From the NCBI RefSeq assembly GCF_014695395.1, contig NZ_JACJOF010000025.1, forward strand, positions 62,001 to 126,000: a stretch of 64,000 nt of DNA. The letters run 5' to 3'. A program made the translations under genes and the position numbers. The notes beneath the pieces were generated by a model, which was given only the letters and a program-made list of their open reading frames with translations, was not told where the DNA came from and did not search any database. Shown one piece after another: positions 26,340 through 35,355 of the stretch. How positions within the stretch are numbered: position 1 is the stretch's first letter; each line of letters starts with the position of its first letter. The stretch is from Nodosilinea sp. FACHB-131. Its GTDB lineage: Bacteria > Cyanobacteriota > Cyanobacteriia > Phormidesmidales > Phormidesmidaceae.

Positions 26340-27755
26340 TTAACGAGAGGGCAGAGGCAGGTGCAAGCTAAAGCACGCCTCACCAGCGGGGCTAGGGACC
26401 AGCACGAGATCGCCGCCGTGGGCGCGGGCGATCTCGCGGGCTAAGCTTAGGCCTAGGCCCAGTCCTTCCGTTTGGCGGGCGCGGGCGGGGTCGCCACGAT
26501 AGAAGCGATCGAACAGGCGGCTGGCTTCACTAGGGGCGAGGGGTGACGTGGCGTTGGTTAGCGTCAGCTGCACCTGTGCCTGAGCGCAGTGGGCTTTGAC
26601 TCGTACCCAGCCCTGGGGCAGGTTGTATTTAGCCGCATTGGTGATCAGGTTTTGGACGACCTGGGCCAGCAGGTCGCGATCGCCCATCACCCCCAGGCCT
26701 AGCTCAATCTCAACGGTCACCGCCAGATCGGGGGCCAGTAGCGAGAGATCCTCCAGCTGATCCTGCACCAGAGCGCTAAAGTCGACCGGCTGGCGATGAA
26801 TGCTCATCTGCCCGGCATCGGCCAGCGACAGCAGCAGCAGTTTGCGCACGATACCGCTCAGGTGGCGCACCTGGTCGAGTAGCTGGCTGAGGGTTTGCTG
26901 GGCTGCTGAGCCGGTTTCGACCTGTTGAATGGCCCGCTCTAGCTCGCCTTGGAGAATGGTGAGAGGAGTCTTAAGCTCGTGGGCAGCATCGCCGCTGAAT
27001 CGGGAGGCCTGCTGAAAGCTGCGCTCTAGCCGCTCTAGCATGGCGTTGAAAGCAGAAATTAGCGGCACAAACTCGGGGTCGGAGTCGGCGGGCACTCGCT
27101 GGTGTAGTCCCTGGGCCGTTACCTGGCCAATGCTATGGCTGAGCTGGCGCACGGGCCGCAGCGCCTGGCCTGCGATCGCCCAGGCTCCGCCCCCAATCAC
27201 CAGCAGCAGGCCGGGAATGGTCAGGACGTAGATGCGTCGCAGGGTGGCCATCTCCTGGCGGAGCGCGTCGAGGTTAGCGGCGATCGCGAGCTGCCCCAGG
27301 GGGGTAGCCCGCACAACCACGCGCCAGGGACCACTGGGAGTTTGCACAGTCATCAGGCGACGCGGCCCTCGGCGACCCTGGGCCGGGTTGGGCGCGGGGG
27401 AGATCTGAGCGATCGCGCTGGGCCACTGAGGCGATTGATAGACCACTTCCCCGGTGCGGCCCACCAGCAAAAGCCCCACCTCGGCATCGGCAGGCAGGCC
27501 CAGGTCCCGGGCCAGGTCCGATTCTGGGTTAGGGGGCAAGCCACTGCGATCGCTCGGCGGCAGTTCACCGCGATCGCCGGGGCGACCCAGGGGAGCCGTG
27601 CGCTCTAAACGAGCGTCGAGGCGATCGAGCTTGGCCTGGTAGATCAGCCAGCTCGACAGTAGGGCAAACCCTAGCAGCGCCCCCCCGGCCAGGGCGGCAG
27701 ACCACAGCGCCAGCCGCAGCTGCAGGGAGAGTCGGGGCAGCAGCGGTCGCGTCAC
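26340..27755 (-). CDS. Sensor histidine kinase (two transmembrane, HAMP)
   Basis: About 471 residues from a GTG start whose first three bases of gtga overlap the stop of the response regulator, a classic coupled pair. A first membrane segment (LALWSAALAGGALLGFALLSSW) is followed by a periplasmic domain of about 130 residues, a second membrane segment (VLTIPGLLLVIGGGAWAIAG) and HAMP (LRPVRQLSHSIG). The HisKA has its phospho-acceptor His in FSGDAAHELKTPLTILQGEL, and the ATPase domain has LITNAAKYN and EGLGLGLSLAREIARAHGG. The architecture matches classic EnvZ/CusS-class kinases such as cyanobacterial RppB/NrsS. The stimulus is not evident. An ATG-started frame from 27839 would overlap the regulator heavily and is not preferred. 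Confidence 0.92.
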   Translation of the reverse strand: MTRPLLPRLSLQLRLALWSAALAGGALLGFALLSSWLIYQAKLDRLDARLERTAPLGRPGDRGELPPSDRSGLPPNPESDLARDLGLPADAEVGLLLVGRTGEVVYQSPQWPSAIAQISPAPNPAQGRRGPRRLMTVQTPSGPWRVVVRATPLGQLAIAANLDALRQEMATLRRIYVLTIPGLLLVIGGGAWAIAGQALRPVRQLSHSIGQVTAQGLHQRVPADSDPEFVPLISAFNAMLERLERSFQQASRFSGDAAHELKTPLTILQGELERAIQQVETGSAAQQTLSQLLDQVRHLSGIVRKLLLLSLADAGQMSIHRQPVDFSALVQDQLEDLSLLAPDLAVTVEIELGLGVMGDRDLLAQVVQNLITNAAKYNLPQGWVRVKAHCAQAQVQLTLTNATSPLAPSEASRLFDRFYRGDPARARQTEGLGLGLSLAREIARAHGGDLVLVPSPAGEACFSLHLPLPSR

Positions 27756-28462
27756 GGGCGTGCCCCCCGAGAAATTGACTGGGTGCTCTCTTCTGGGGGG
27801 CGAAAGCGGTAGCCCACCCCGCGCACGCTCTCGATCCACTGGGCCGCCTCTAGCGGGTCGAGCTTTTTGCGCAGCCGCTGAATGGCCACATCGACGACAT
27901 TGGTGCTGGGGTTAAAGTCGTAGCCCCAGACATGTTCCAAAATTTGGGTGCGGGTCAGCACTCGGCCGGGCGATCGCATCAAATATTCCAGCAGATTAAA
28001 CTCCCGCGCTGTCAGCTCAACCTGCTGCCCGCCGCAGGTAACTTCGCGGGTGATGCGATCGAGGCGCAGGGGGCCAGCGGCCAAAAAATTCTGCCGTTCG
28101 CCGCTGCTGCGCCGTACCACCGCATGCATGCGGGCCACCAGTTCTTCGACATAGAAGGGCTTGGCGATGTAGTCGTCGGCCCCCAGATTCAGCCCGGCCA
28201 GGCGATCGTCTAGCTCGTTGCGGGCGGTAATTAAAATTACCGGCACGGCGTAGCCTGCGCTCCGCAGCGCCTTGAGAATGGCCAGCCCATCCATCCCGGG
28301 CACCATGATGTCGAGCAGCACCACGTCGTAAGTGCGATCGGTGGCCAGGGCATAGCCTTCGGTGCCGTTGGGGCAAGTGTCGACCACAAAGCCCTGTTCT
28401 TGCAGCCCCTGGGCTACAAAACTAGCAATTTTGGCCTCGTCTTCGACTAATAAAACGTTCAT
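27752..28462 (-). CDS. OmpR/PhoB-family response regulator
   Basis: 236 residues. The receiver begins MNVLLVEDEAKIASFVAQGL, with the phospho-acceptor Asp in DVVLLDIMVPGMDG, Thr in ILITARNE and Lys in DYIAKPFYVEEL. The C-terminal winged helix (about 130-225) has VELTAREFNLLEYLMR, TRTQILEHVWGYDFNPSTNVVDV and RGVGYRFRPPE. It is the first gene of the two-gene operon with the sensor kinase and should bind direct repeats as a phosphorylated dimer. It is divergent from the repeat protein at 28741, which is a natural candidate target. A short tail (EESTQSISRGARP) follows the usual end. Confidence 0.94.
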   Translation of the reverse strand: MNVLLVEDEAKIASFVAQGLQEQGFVVDTCPNGTEGYALATDRTYDVVLLDIMVPGMDGLAILKALRSAGYAVPVILITARNELDDRLAGLNLGADDYIAKPFYVEELVARMHAVVRRSSGERQNFLAAGPLRLDRITREVTCGGQQVELTAREFNLLEYLMRSPGRVLTRTQILEHVWGYDFNPSTNVVDVAIQRLRKKLDPLEAAQWIESVRGVGYRFRPPEESTQSISRGARP

Positions 28463-28514
28463 AGGCGCTCACAGCCCAGCACTCGACCAAGCGACTTAGG
28501 ACAAGCTTTGTGAC

Positions 28515-28589
28515 TTGGGGTTCAGGGTTTAAGGTCTCAGGTTCAAGGCAGGTCGTGAACCCTAGGCCCCAAACCCTAGACCTTGCCCC
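28515..28589. repeat. Interspersed gggttcaggg-type inverted repeat
   Basis: G-rich left half (ttggggttcagggtttaagg) and C-rich right half (gaaccctaggccccaaaccc) pair imperfectly. The element lies in the divergent promoter region between the response regulator and the repeat protein, so it could affect expression of either. Confidence 0.55.
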
Positions 28590-28740
28590 CTCACTGGCCT
28601 GTCACTTTTAACTTAACCAAACTACTAGCACTCCCAGCGGGTCGCAAAAATGACAAAGCTGTAATTTGGCGGCCATGGTTGTGCCATAGTGCCCAGGCTT
28701 AATAAAAATCGTCAACCTAAACCACCGGAGCAAATCATCC

Positions 28741-29304
28741 ATGGTAATTCATCGTTCACTGCTGACCGCTGGCCTGGCCGCTGCCCTGGTGGGAGGCCTG
28801 GGTCTGGCCGCCTTTAGCCAAACTACCCAGGGCCAACCTCCGCAGCCCGCAGCTACTCCGACCGAGCCCGCCCAGCGGCCCGAGGGCCAGGGTCGAGGTC
28901 ACGGGGAAGGGTTGGCCAACGCTGCCGCTGAGCTGGGCGTTAGCGAAGCCGCCCTCAAGGCCGCCTTGGGCCTGCCTGCCGAGCCACCACCGCGTCCTGA
29001 CTTGGCCGCCGCCGCTACAGAGTTGGGGGTGAGCGAAACTGAGCTACAGGAAGCCCTGCGCAGCGGCAGAGATGGCGATCGCGGCCAAAGACTGGCCACC
29101 GCCGCTACGCAGCTGGGCGTCAGTGAAGCCGCCTTGAAAGAAGCCCTGGGCCTGCCCGCCGAGCCGCCGCCACGCCCTGACCTGGCCGCTGCCGCCACTG
29201 AGCTAGGCGTCAGCGAAACTGACCTACAGGAGGCCCTGCGCAGCAACATGGGCGGAGGCCGAGGGGGTGGATGCGGTCCCGAAGGCGGTGACCCGCCGCA
29301 GTAA
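28741..29304 (+). CDS. Exported protein with ABAB helical repeats
   Basis: 187 residues. Signal peptide (LLTAGLAAALVGGLGLAAFSQ), then a Gln/Pro-rich spacer. Four copies of a helical unit of about 17 residues follow, in the order A-B-A-B: A = AAxELGVSEAALKxALGLPA, B = AAATELGVSETxLQEALRS. The A-B pair is duplicated with high nucleotide identity (about 28985-29085 against 29155-29255), so the duplication is recent. Each A unit ends in AEPPPRPDL. The C-terminus is GGGRGGGCGPEGG, with one Cys. I do not recognise a characterised family; ELGVSEAAL-type repeats are seen in other exported proteins. It is divergent from the two-component operon and has its own terminator, so it may be its regulated output. 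Confidence 0.6.
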   Translation: MVIHRSLLTAGLAAALVGGLGLAAFSQTTQGQPPQPAATPTEPAQRPEGQGRGHGEGLANAAAELGVSEAALKAALGLPAEPPPRPDLAAAATELGVSETELQEALRSGRDGDRGQRLATAATQLGVSEAALKEALGLPAEPPPRPDLAAAATELGVSETDLQEALRSNMGGGRGGGCGPEGGDPPQ

Positions 29305-29339
29305 TCCTCCACCGACCGTCAATCGTCACTCCCCTACTG

Positions 29340-29369
29340 CGCCCTGGATATCACTCCAGGGCGTTTTTT
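29340..29369 (+). terminator. Rho-independent terminator
   Basis: cgccctgga (29340-29348) and tccagggcg (29355-29363) form a perfect 9-bp stem with a six-base loop and are followed directly by six T. It ends the 28741 transcript. Confidence 0.88.
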
Positions 29370-29415
29370 GGTTCAAGACATTGTTCTCAAGCCCGTACCT
29401 AATCTCAATTGGGGA

Positions 29416-30279
29416 CTAGCTGCCTTTGGCCACATCGGGCAGCGAGCGCCGCCCGACATACAGCCACAGCAGCCCAGCCACCCCCAGCGCTATGCCGGCG
29501 AGGCTCACCACCTGAGCCATTCGCAGCGGCCCCAGCATCAGGCTGTCAAGGCGCAACCCTTCAATCCACAGGCGACCCAGGCTATAGGTAGCAAAGTAAA
29601 CCAAAAAGAGCGTGCCGGTCTTCAGCCGTTCGGGGTGGCGCAGACCCCAGAAAAATAGCCACAGCACCAGGGCGAATACCCCCAGATTCCATAGCGACTC
29701 GTATAGAAAGGTGGGGTGATAGTACTCCACAGCCTCCAGACCGAGGGGGCGCTGGGCGGGGGGAATGTAAACTCGCCAGGGCAAGTTGGTCGGGCCACCA
29801 AAGGCTTCGGAGTTAAAGAAATTGCCCCAGCGACCGATAGCTTGGCCCAGCACCAAAGCCGGGGCCACCACATCCGCCAGTGCCCAAAACGACAGTCGAT
29901 TGAGGCGGGCAAACAACAGCGCCGCCAGCATACCGCCCAAGATCGCCCCGTGAATGGCAATGCCCCCCTGCCAGATGGCGAAGGCACTCAGCGGGTTGTT
30001 GGCGTAGCGATCCCACTCAAAGGCGACGTAATAGAGTCTTGCGGCGGGCAGTGCCCCCAGCACCAGCCAGATCGACAAGTCAGCGATCGCCTCAGGGTCA
30101 AGCCCGCGCCGCTGGGCCAACCGCTGCGCCAGGGTAATGCCAATTGCCAAGGCAATCGCAATCAGCAGGCCATACCAGCGAATGGCCAATGGCCCCAGCT
30201 GAAAGATAATTGGTCCCGGTGACGCCAGCTGCGCTAATCCACCGACCGCTAGCCCCAGTTCTATGCCTGCTAACCCCAT
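29416..30279 (-). CDS. lgt: Prolipoprotein diacylglyceryl transferase
   Basis: 287 residues, the usual size, with about seven membrane helices. It transfers diacylglycerol from phosphatidylglycerol to the lipobox cysteine of prolipoproteins, the first step of lipoprotein maturation. The signature is [13 protein letters not shown] (near residue 143), with [14 protein letters not shown] near residue 33, the His-containing [12 protein letters not shown] and [12 protein letters not shown] near the C-terminus. Several lipoprotein candidates in this window (SbpA, NrtA, the FecB-like protein) are its likely substrates. It stands as a single gene. Confidence 0.95.
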   Translation of the reverse strand: MGLAGIELGLAVGGLAQLASPGPIIFQLGPLAIRWYGLLIAIALAIGITLAQRLAQRRGLDPEAIADLSIWLVLGALPAARLYYVAFEWDRYANNPLSAFAIWQGGIAIHGAILGGMLAALLFARLNRLSFWALADVVAPALVLGQAIGRWGNFFNSEAFGGPTNLPWRVYIPPAQRPLGLEAVEYYHPTFLYESLWNLGVFALVLWLFFWGLRHPERLKTGTLFLVYFATYSLGRLWIEGLRLDSLMLGPLRMAQVVSLAGIALGVAGLLWLYVGRRSLPDVAKGS

Positions 30280-30483
30280 TGCCCGCCTACCTGCTTACGT
30301 CTTGGCCTCCGAATCGGGAATGCCAAAACCACTATGACATTATATTGAAGCTCTCCGGTCGACACACCGCTGGACTAAACCAGCTAAACGCCAGTTAGGG
30401 TCAAAGCACTGGGCCAGGGGCAGGTCTTGGCCCAGTTTTACCGATTCGCCAACATTGGGCTGCAACAAAGATGCTCGCAAGCA

Positions 30484-30517
30484 ATTCTCCCACCCCCGAA
30501 AACGGGGGTGGGAGAAT
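30484..30517. terminator. Strong hairpin after cysA
   Basis: attctcccacccccg (30484-30498) and cgggggtgggagaat (30503-30517) are a perfect 15-bp stem with an aaaa loop, about 27 bases after the cysA stop. On the plus strand it is followed by cgaggttttt. It probably ends the cysA transcript. Confidence 0.6.
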
Positions 30518-30543
30518 CGAGGTTTTTACAGTTTTCCTGAGCG

Positions 30544-31575
30544 CTAAGCTACCGATGGCGCGTAGCCCGCCGTGGCTGCAAAGCTGCGAATGAGCTTGGC
30601 CCGCAGGTAAACCGTTTGCCCCGTCTCAACGCCCAGGTCGCGGTACTGCTCTCGGTTGATGTGAGCGGTAATCGGATGGCCGTTTTCGAGGGTGAGTTCG
30701 ATGCGAATTGTCCAGCCCAGGTGGATGATGTGGTTGATCGTGGCAGCGACGCTGCCGTCTTGATGGTCGGTGAAGATCTCGATGTCGTGGGGGCGCAAAA
30801 ACACCTCCCCGTGGGTGGGGGCGTCGCGGTGAAGCGATTTCCAGGTGTTGTCGGGAGAGAGCACGTTGACTGCGCCGATAAAGCTCATCACAAAGGGAGT
30901 GGCTGGGTTCTCGTAAACCTCAGCGGGGGAGCCCACCTGCTCGACTCGACCCTGGCTCATCACCACGATTTCGTCGGCAATTTCCATCGCCTCTTCCTGG
31001 TCGTGGGTAACGAATACAGTGGTGACATTCACATCGTTGTGGAGATGGCGCAGCCAGTCGCGCAAGTCCTTGCGCACCTTGGCATCAAGGGCACCGAAGG
31101 GCTCGTCGAGCAGCAGCACCTGGGGCTCAACGGCGAGGGCCCGCGCCAGGGCCACCCGCTGCCGCTGACCGCCCGACAGCTGAGAGGGGTAGCGATCGCC
31201 CAACCCATCCAGCTGCACCAGATCTAGCAGGGTATCAACCCGATTCTTAATCCGCTCTTTGGGCCACTTTTGTAGCTCTAGGGCAAAGGCCACGTTTTTG
31301 CGAACGGTGAGGTGCTTAAACAGCGCGTAGTGCTGAAACACAAAACCCACCTGGCGGTCTTGCACCGTCTTGTGGGTGGCATCTTGAGCCGAAATGTAGA
31401 TTCTGCCGGTGTCGGCCTGCTCTAAACCGGCAATCACCCGCAGCAGGGTCGACTTACCCGAGCCCGAAGGCCCCAGCAGGGCCACCAAAGAACCACTCTT
31501 AATATCCAGAGTGATGGGCTCAAGGGCCTGAAAATCCCCAAACCGTTTTGAAACGTTGTCTACTCTGATTCCCAC
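30544..31575 (-). CDS. cysA: Sulfate/thiosulfate ABC transporter ATP-binding protein
   Basis: 343 residues. It powers sulfate import with CysT and CysW. Walker A is [18 protein letters not shown], the Q-loop [16 protein letters not shown], the signature [16 protein letters not shown], Walker [13 protein letters not shown], and the H-loop [18 protein letters not shown]-like regulatory domain occupies the last 100 residues ([12 protein letters not shown]..., [10 protein letters not shown]). It uses a GTG start at 31575. It is transcribed away from sbpA-cysT-cysW, sharing a 375-base divergent control region. The family is common to sulfate and molybdate/spermidine importers; the neighbours fix the substrate as sulfate. 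Confidence 0.96.
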   Translation of the reverse strand: MGIRVDNVSKRFGDFQALEPITLDIKSGSLVALLGPSGSGKSTLLRVIAGLEQADTGRIYISAQDATHKTVQDRQVGFVFQHYALFKHLTVRKNVAFALELQKWPKERIKNRVDTLLDLVQLDGLGDRYPSQLSGGQRQRVALARALAVEPQVLLLDEPFGALDAKVRKDLRDWLRHLHNDVNVTTVFVTHDQEEAMEIADEIVVMSQGRVEQVGSPAEVYENPATPFVMSFIGAVNVLSPDNTWKSLHRDAPTHGEVFLRPHDIEIFTDHQDGSVAATINHIIHLGWTIRIELTLENGHPITAHINREQYRDLGVETGQTVYLRAKLIRSFAATAGYAPSVA

Positions 31576-31855
31576 GGGTGTTTCCTAAAATCGACAGTGT
31601 GCTTCAACGGGGATGCGACATCGGAGCTTAGCGAAGCGGTGCCACGTTTCCCATCACCTCAAACCCAAACCTAGGCAGCAGGGGCAGGGTGCGCCTCAGT
31701 TCTTCAGGGGCGTTCACCAAGTGTCCCCAAAGGGGAATCGCCCACTGACCGAGCTGCAATGTGAACCTACGCTACCCCACCCACAATAAAATTGCAACTC
31801 ATCCCAAAACCAGACCGATCCAATTCTAAAAAAATGTGCAAATGACTTCAACTTC

Positions 31856-31885
31856 ATTTTGGATCTAAGTCCAAAATTTTATGAT
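31856..31885 (+). promoter_or_regulatory. Palindrome overlapping the sbpA promoter
   Basis: attttgga (31856-31863) and tccaaaat (31870-31877) are a perfect 8-bp inverted repeat with a six-base spacer. A tatgat (31880-31885) follows as a possible -10 box, and the left arm falls where a -35 would be. The location in the cysA/sbpA divergent region makes it a candidate CysR operator. The rest of 31576-31950 shows no gene. Confidence 0.5.
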
Positions 31886-31950
31886 ACAGTCCATAGACGT
31901 AATCCTCGAAAACCCTATCGAGATACCGGAGATTCTTTGGAGAGCTACCC

Positions 31951-33027
31951 ATGACATCACCTCAACGTTATATTTCGCGGCGATCGGCAATCTTGTTTGC
32001 GGCCGGTCTAGGGCTGGCGGGTACCCTAGCCGCCTGCGGTAGCACTACATCGACTCCCGAAGCCAGCAATGGCGAATCGACCACCGCTGCCGCCGGCCCC
32101 GTAGAGCTCACTCTGGTCTCCTACGCCGTGACCCAGGCTGCTTACGAGCAAATCATTCCTAAGTTCACCGAGAAGTGGAAGACGGAAACGGGTCAAGATG
32201 TCACCTTTAACCAGAGCTACGGTGGCTCAGGCTCCCAAACTCGGGCTGTGCTCGACGGGCTAGAGGCTGATGTTGTCGCCCTGGCCCTGGCTGGAGACAC
32301 CAAGAAAATTGAAGAGGGCGGCCTGATTGAAGCGGGCTGGGAAAGCGAAGCTCCCAACAGCGCCATTGTGCATTCCTCAGTAGCGGCGCTGGTCACCCGC
32401 GAGGGCAACCCCAAAAATATCCAGGGATGGGAAGACCTGGCCCGCGACGATGTGCAGGTGGTGACCGCCAACCCCAAAACCTCCGGCGGTGCCAAATGGA
32501 ACTTTTTAGCAGCCTGGGGTTTTCAGACCCAGACCGGTGGCGATGATGCCGCTGCCCTAGACTTCGTCACCAAGGTCTATCAGAATGTGCCGGTGCTGCC
32601 CAAGGATGCGCGAGAATCCACCGACGTGTTTTTCAACCGAGGCCAGGGCGATGTGCTCATCAACTACGAAAACGAAGTGCTGCTGGCCGCCCAAAATGGC
32701 GAAGAGCTGCCTTTTGTAGTTCCCGAGGTGAATATTTCCATTGATAACCCCGTTGCCGTTGTCGATGCCAATGTGGATAAGCACGGCACCCGCGAGGTCG
32801 CTGAAGCCTTTGTGGAGTTTCTGTTTACCCCAGAGGCCCAAGAGGAGTTTGCCAAAGTGGGCTTCCGCCCCTCCGACCCAGAGGTGGGTGAACAGTTTGC
32901 CGATCAGTTTCCTAAAATCGAAACCCTGTTTACGGTGGCTGATCTAGGCGGTTGGGAAGAGATCGACAAAAAGTTCTTTGCCGATGGGGCAATTTTTGAC
33001 CAGGTTCAATCCAAGGTCGGCAAGTAG
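31951..33027 (+). CDS. sbpA: Sulfate-binding protein (periplasmic lipoprotein)
   Basis: 358 residues. The N-terminus SRRSAILFAAGLGLAGTLAACG has a twin-Arg and a lipobox (LAAC), so it should be a lipid-anchored periplasmic protein. The mature part is the Sbp/CysP fold: ELTLVSYAVTQAAYEQIIPKF, FNQSYGGSGSQTRAV, DVVALALAGDTKKI, NPKTSGGAKWNFLAAWGF, FNRGQGDVLINYENE, VEFLFTPEAQEEFAKVGFRP. It hands sulfate (or thiosulfate) to CysT-CysW-CysA. The ribosome-binding site ggaga is placed well. A long hairpin follows before cysT and probably sets the binding protein at higher dosage than the permeases. Confidence 0.96.
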   Translation: MTSPQRYISRRSAILFAAGLGLAGTLAACGSTTSTPEASNGESTTAAAGPVELTLVSYAVTQAAYEQIIPKFTEKWKTETGQDVTFNQSYGGSGSQTRAVLDGLEADVVALALAGDTKKIEEGGLIEAGWESEAPNSAIVHSSVAALVTREGNPKNIQGWEDLARDDVQVVTANPKTSGGAKWNFLAAWGFQTQTGGDDAAALDFVTKVYQNVPVLPKDARESTDVFFNRGQGDVLINYENEVLLAAQNGEELPFVVPEVNISIDNPVAVVDANVDKHGTREVAEAFVEFLFTPEAQEEFAKVGFRPSDPEVGEQFADQFPKIETLFTVADLGGWEEIDKKFFADGAIFDQVQSKVGK

Positions 33028-33034
33028 GTAGATG

Positions 33035-33082
33035 GCCCTTACCTCAGCCCTAGTCGATTGAGCGCAGGCTGAGGTAAGGGTC
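33035..33082 (+). terminator. Intra-operon hairpin between sbpA and cysT
   Basis: Arms 33035-33049 (gcccttacctcagcc) and 33067-33081 (ggctgaggtaagggt) pair over 15 bp with one G-U. No T-run follows. It is likely a partial terminator or mRNA-stabilising stem that lowers permease expression relative to SbpA. Confidence 0.6.
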
Positions 33083-33120
33083 ATTAGAAATCGATCAATC
33101 GACATGTTTTCTCTGCACCC

Positions 33121-33966
33121 ATGACTTCATCCCCACCGTCTTCATCCCCGGGTCTTTGGCACCAGATTCTCCATGCTCCCTGGACTTGGCGGGTCACCTG
33201 GTTCTATCTCATTCTGTTTTTGTTTTTGCCGATGGCGGCGCTCGTACTCAAGGCGCTGACCCTCAACCCGGCAGAAATTTGGCGCATTGCTACCGATCCG
33301 GTAGCCATCTCGACCTACAACGTCACCTTTTTTACGGCGCTGGTGGCCAGCATTATCAACGGCTTTGCTGGGCTGATTATTGCCTGGGTGCTGGTGCGCT
33401 ACGAGTTTCCGGGAAAGCGATTTTTAGATGCCATCATCGATCTGCCCTTTGCTCTACCCACGGCGGTGGCTGGCTTAACCCTGTCCACTATCTACAGCAC
33501 CAACGGCTGGATTGGCGGCTTTCTAGAGCCCTTTGGCATCAAAGTATCGTTTACCCGACTGGGGGTGCTGGTGGCGATGATCTTCATCGCGCTGCCCTTT
33601 TCGGTGCGGACGGTGCAGCCAGTGCTGCAAGACATGGAGCCAGAAATGGAGGAGGCCGCCTGGTCTATGGGGGCTTCCCAGTGGCAGACCTTTAGGCGGG
33701 TAATTTTGCCGCCGCTGATGCCTGCCATTCTTACGGGCGTGGCCATGGGCTTTTCGCGGGCGGTGGGCGAATACGGCTCAGTGGTGATTATTGCGGGCAA
33801 TATTCCCTTTCAAGACCTAATCGCCCCAGTGCTGATCGTTCAGCGTTTGGAACAATTTGACTACGCCGGGGCCACGGTAATTGGCACGGTGCTGCTGCTG
33901 ATTTCGCTATCGGCACTGCTGGTGATCAACCTTATTCAAGCCCGCGGGAGGCGCTTCTATGGCTGA
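33121..33966 (+). CDS. cysT: Sulfate ABC transporter permease CysT
   Basis: 281 residues with six membrane helices (first: FYLILFLFLPMAALVLKALTL). It contains the ABC importer EAA motif EEAAWSMGASQWQTFRRVILPP near residue 180, which docks on CysA. FALPTAVAGLTLSTIYSTNG near residue 110 is typical of CysT/CysU. It forms the channel as a heterodimer with CysW. Its stop overlaps the cysW start by eight bases, so the two are translationally coupled. Confidence 0.96.
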   Translation: MTSSPPSSSPGLWHQILHAPWTWRVTWFYLILFLFLPMAALVLKALTLNPAEIWRIATDPVAISTYNVTFFTALVASIINGFAGLIIAWVLVRYEFPGKRFLDAIIDLPFALPTAVAGLTLSTIYSTNGWIGGFLEPFGIKVSFTRLGVLVAMIFIALPFSVRTVQPVLQDMEPEMEEAAWSMGASQWQTFRRVILPPLMPAILTGVAMGFSRAVGEYGSVVIIAGNIPFQDLIAPVLIVQRLEQFDYAGATVIGTVLLLISLSALLVINLIQARGRRFYG

Positions 33967-34831
33967 TTCATCTCTACAACAACCCGTTGCCGCCGCTGGG
34001 TCTAAATCTCAGGGAGCAGCGTTTCAGTGGGGCAAGTGGCTGCTGGTAGCCTTTGTCTTTGGCTTCCTGGGGCTAATTTTGCTGGTGCCGACCCTCAACG
34101 TCTTTGTTCAAGCATTCAAGGCGGGTCTGCCCGGGTTGCTTGAAACGTTTAGCAACAAGTTCTTTTTGAATGCGGTTAGGCTGACGTTGATTACGGCAGC
34201 AATTACGGTACCGCTGAACACGGTATTTGGGCTCTGTGCGGCGCTGTCGTTGGCCAACAAAAATTTTCCGGGGCGATCGCTCCTAATCAGCATCATCGAC
34301 CTGCCCTTCTCGATATCGCCGGTGGTTGCGGGTCTTATGCTGGTGCTGCTGTTTGGCAACCGGGGGTGGTTTGGGCCTCTGCTCGATGCCAACGGCATCA
34401 AGATTATCTTTGCCCTGCCGGGCATCGTCATGGCCAGTATTTTTATCACTATGCCCTTTATTGCCCGTGAGGTGCTGCCCGCCCTCGAAGAAGCGGGCAC
34501 CCAGCAAGAAGAGGCGGCTGCCACCCTGGGGGCAAGTCAGTGGCAGACCTTTTGGCGGGTCACGCTGCCGTCGATTAAGTGGAGTTTGCTCTACGGCCTA
34601 ATTTTGACTAACGCGCGGGCCATGGGTGAGTTTGGAGCGGTAACCGTGGTTTCGGGCAACATTGTCGGCAAAACCCAAACCCTGCCCCTCTTTATTGAAG
34701 AGGCGCACATCCAATACAACAGCCAAGCGGCCTACACCGCCGCCCTGCTGCTGGCCTGTTTGGCTGTAGTCACCCTGGTGGTGAAGTTTGTGCTAGAGCG
34801 CGGCGCCGGCATTCAGAGCAAAAGTCACTAA
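33959..34831 (+). CDS. cysW: Sulfate ABC transporter permease CysW
   Basis: 290 residues, six membrane helices, paralogous to CysT. The EAA motif is EEAAATLGASQWQTFWRVTLPS, and LPFSISPVVAGLMLVLLFGN is the family-specific segment. It starts inside the end of cysT (eight-base overlap) and is followed 11 bases later by the NIL-domain gene with an aggagg ribosome-binding site, so sbpA-cysT-cysW-NIL form one operon. Confidence 0.96.
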   Translation: MADSSLQQPVAAAGSKSQGAAFQWGKWLLVAFVFGFLGLILLVPTLNVFVQAFKAGLPGLLETFSNKFFLNAVRLTLITAAITVPLNTVFGLCAALSLANKNFPGRSLLISIIDLPFSISPVVAGLMLVLLFGNRGWFGPLLDANGIKIIFALPGIVMASIFITMPFIAREVLPALEEAGTQQEEAAATLGASQWQTFWRVTLPSIKWSLLYGLILTNARAMGEFGAVTVVSGNIVGKTQTLPLFIEEAHIQYNSQAAYTAALLLACLAVVTLVVKFVLERGAGIQSKSH

Positions 34832-34842
34832 GGAGGCTTGCG

Positions 34843-35154
34843 ATGGCGTCTATTTCTCCCGACTATGGCCTTGAGGCAATCCACCTTAAGGATCCAGAAA
34901 GCCTGGTGCAAACCCAAGTCAAAATTCGCATTCCCAAGGCGCGCCACCCCGACCCGGTCATCTCAAACCTGATCAACCGCTACGGGCTTAAGGTGAATAT
35001 TTTGGGTGCCCTGCTAGGGGCTAACGGCCAGGAGGACGGCTGGTTTGATCTAGCCATTGAGGGCCAGGCCGGCACAATTCACGAGGCCCTGCTCGATTTA
35101 GTCGAGCTAGATGCCGATTTGTGGTTCAACACTGAAGCCGACGACGGTTACTAA
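34843..35154 (+). CDS. NIL-domain protein in the sulfate operon
   Basis: 103 residues, a stand-alone NIL domain (ACT-like ligand-binding fold, better known at the C-terminus of methionine-transporter ATPases MetN). Visible core: QTQVKIRIPKARHPDPVISN, LINRYGLKVNILGALLG, GWFDLAIEGQAGTIHEALLD, LVELDADLWF. An aggagg lies at 34831-34836. Its place after cysW suggests that it senses a sulfur compound, for example methionine or another end product, and adjusts sulfate uptake; that is inference. Similar small NIL proteins are known beside cyanobacterial sulfur genes, but their job is not settled. Confidence 0.82.
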   Translation: MASISPDYGLEAIHLKDPESLVQTQVKIRIPKARHPDPVISNLINRYGLKVNILGALLGANGQEDGWFDLAIEGQAGTIHEALLDLVELDADLWFNTEADDGY

Positions 35155-35355
35155 GGTTGTCTTGTGATTTTGTTGGGGGGCGGCTTGATGCCCTAGGCGA
35201 TCGCTCGCTGCCCTACCATTTACTGTCAGCTCAGCTGACCCTACGCGGTTCAATTCTCCAATTCAAACACAGGTCAATCGAGATTGCGGTCAAGAATTCT
35301 TGAGCAAGCGTAGTTTTCGAGGGACAATGGCGGGGTAACGAACCTGTAGTGCAGT

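Noticed and set aside
27756-27839. N-terminal extension of the sensor kinase from 27839
   Set aside because: It would overlap the response regulator by more than 80 bases; the GTG overlapping the regulator stop is the usual coupled start.
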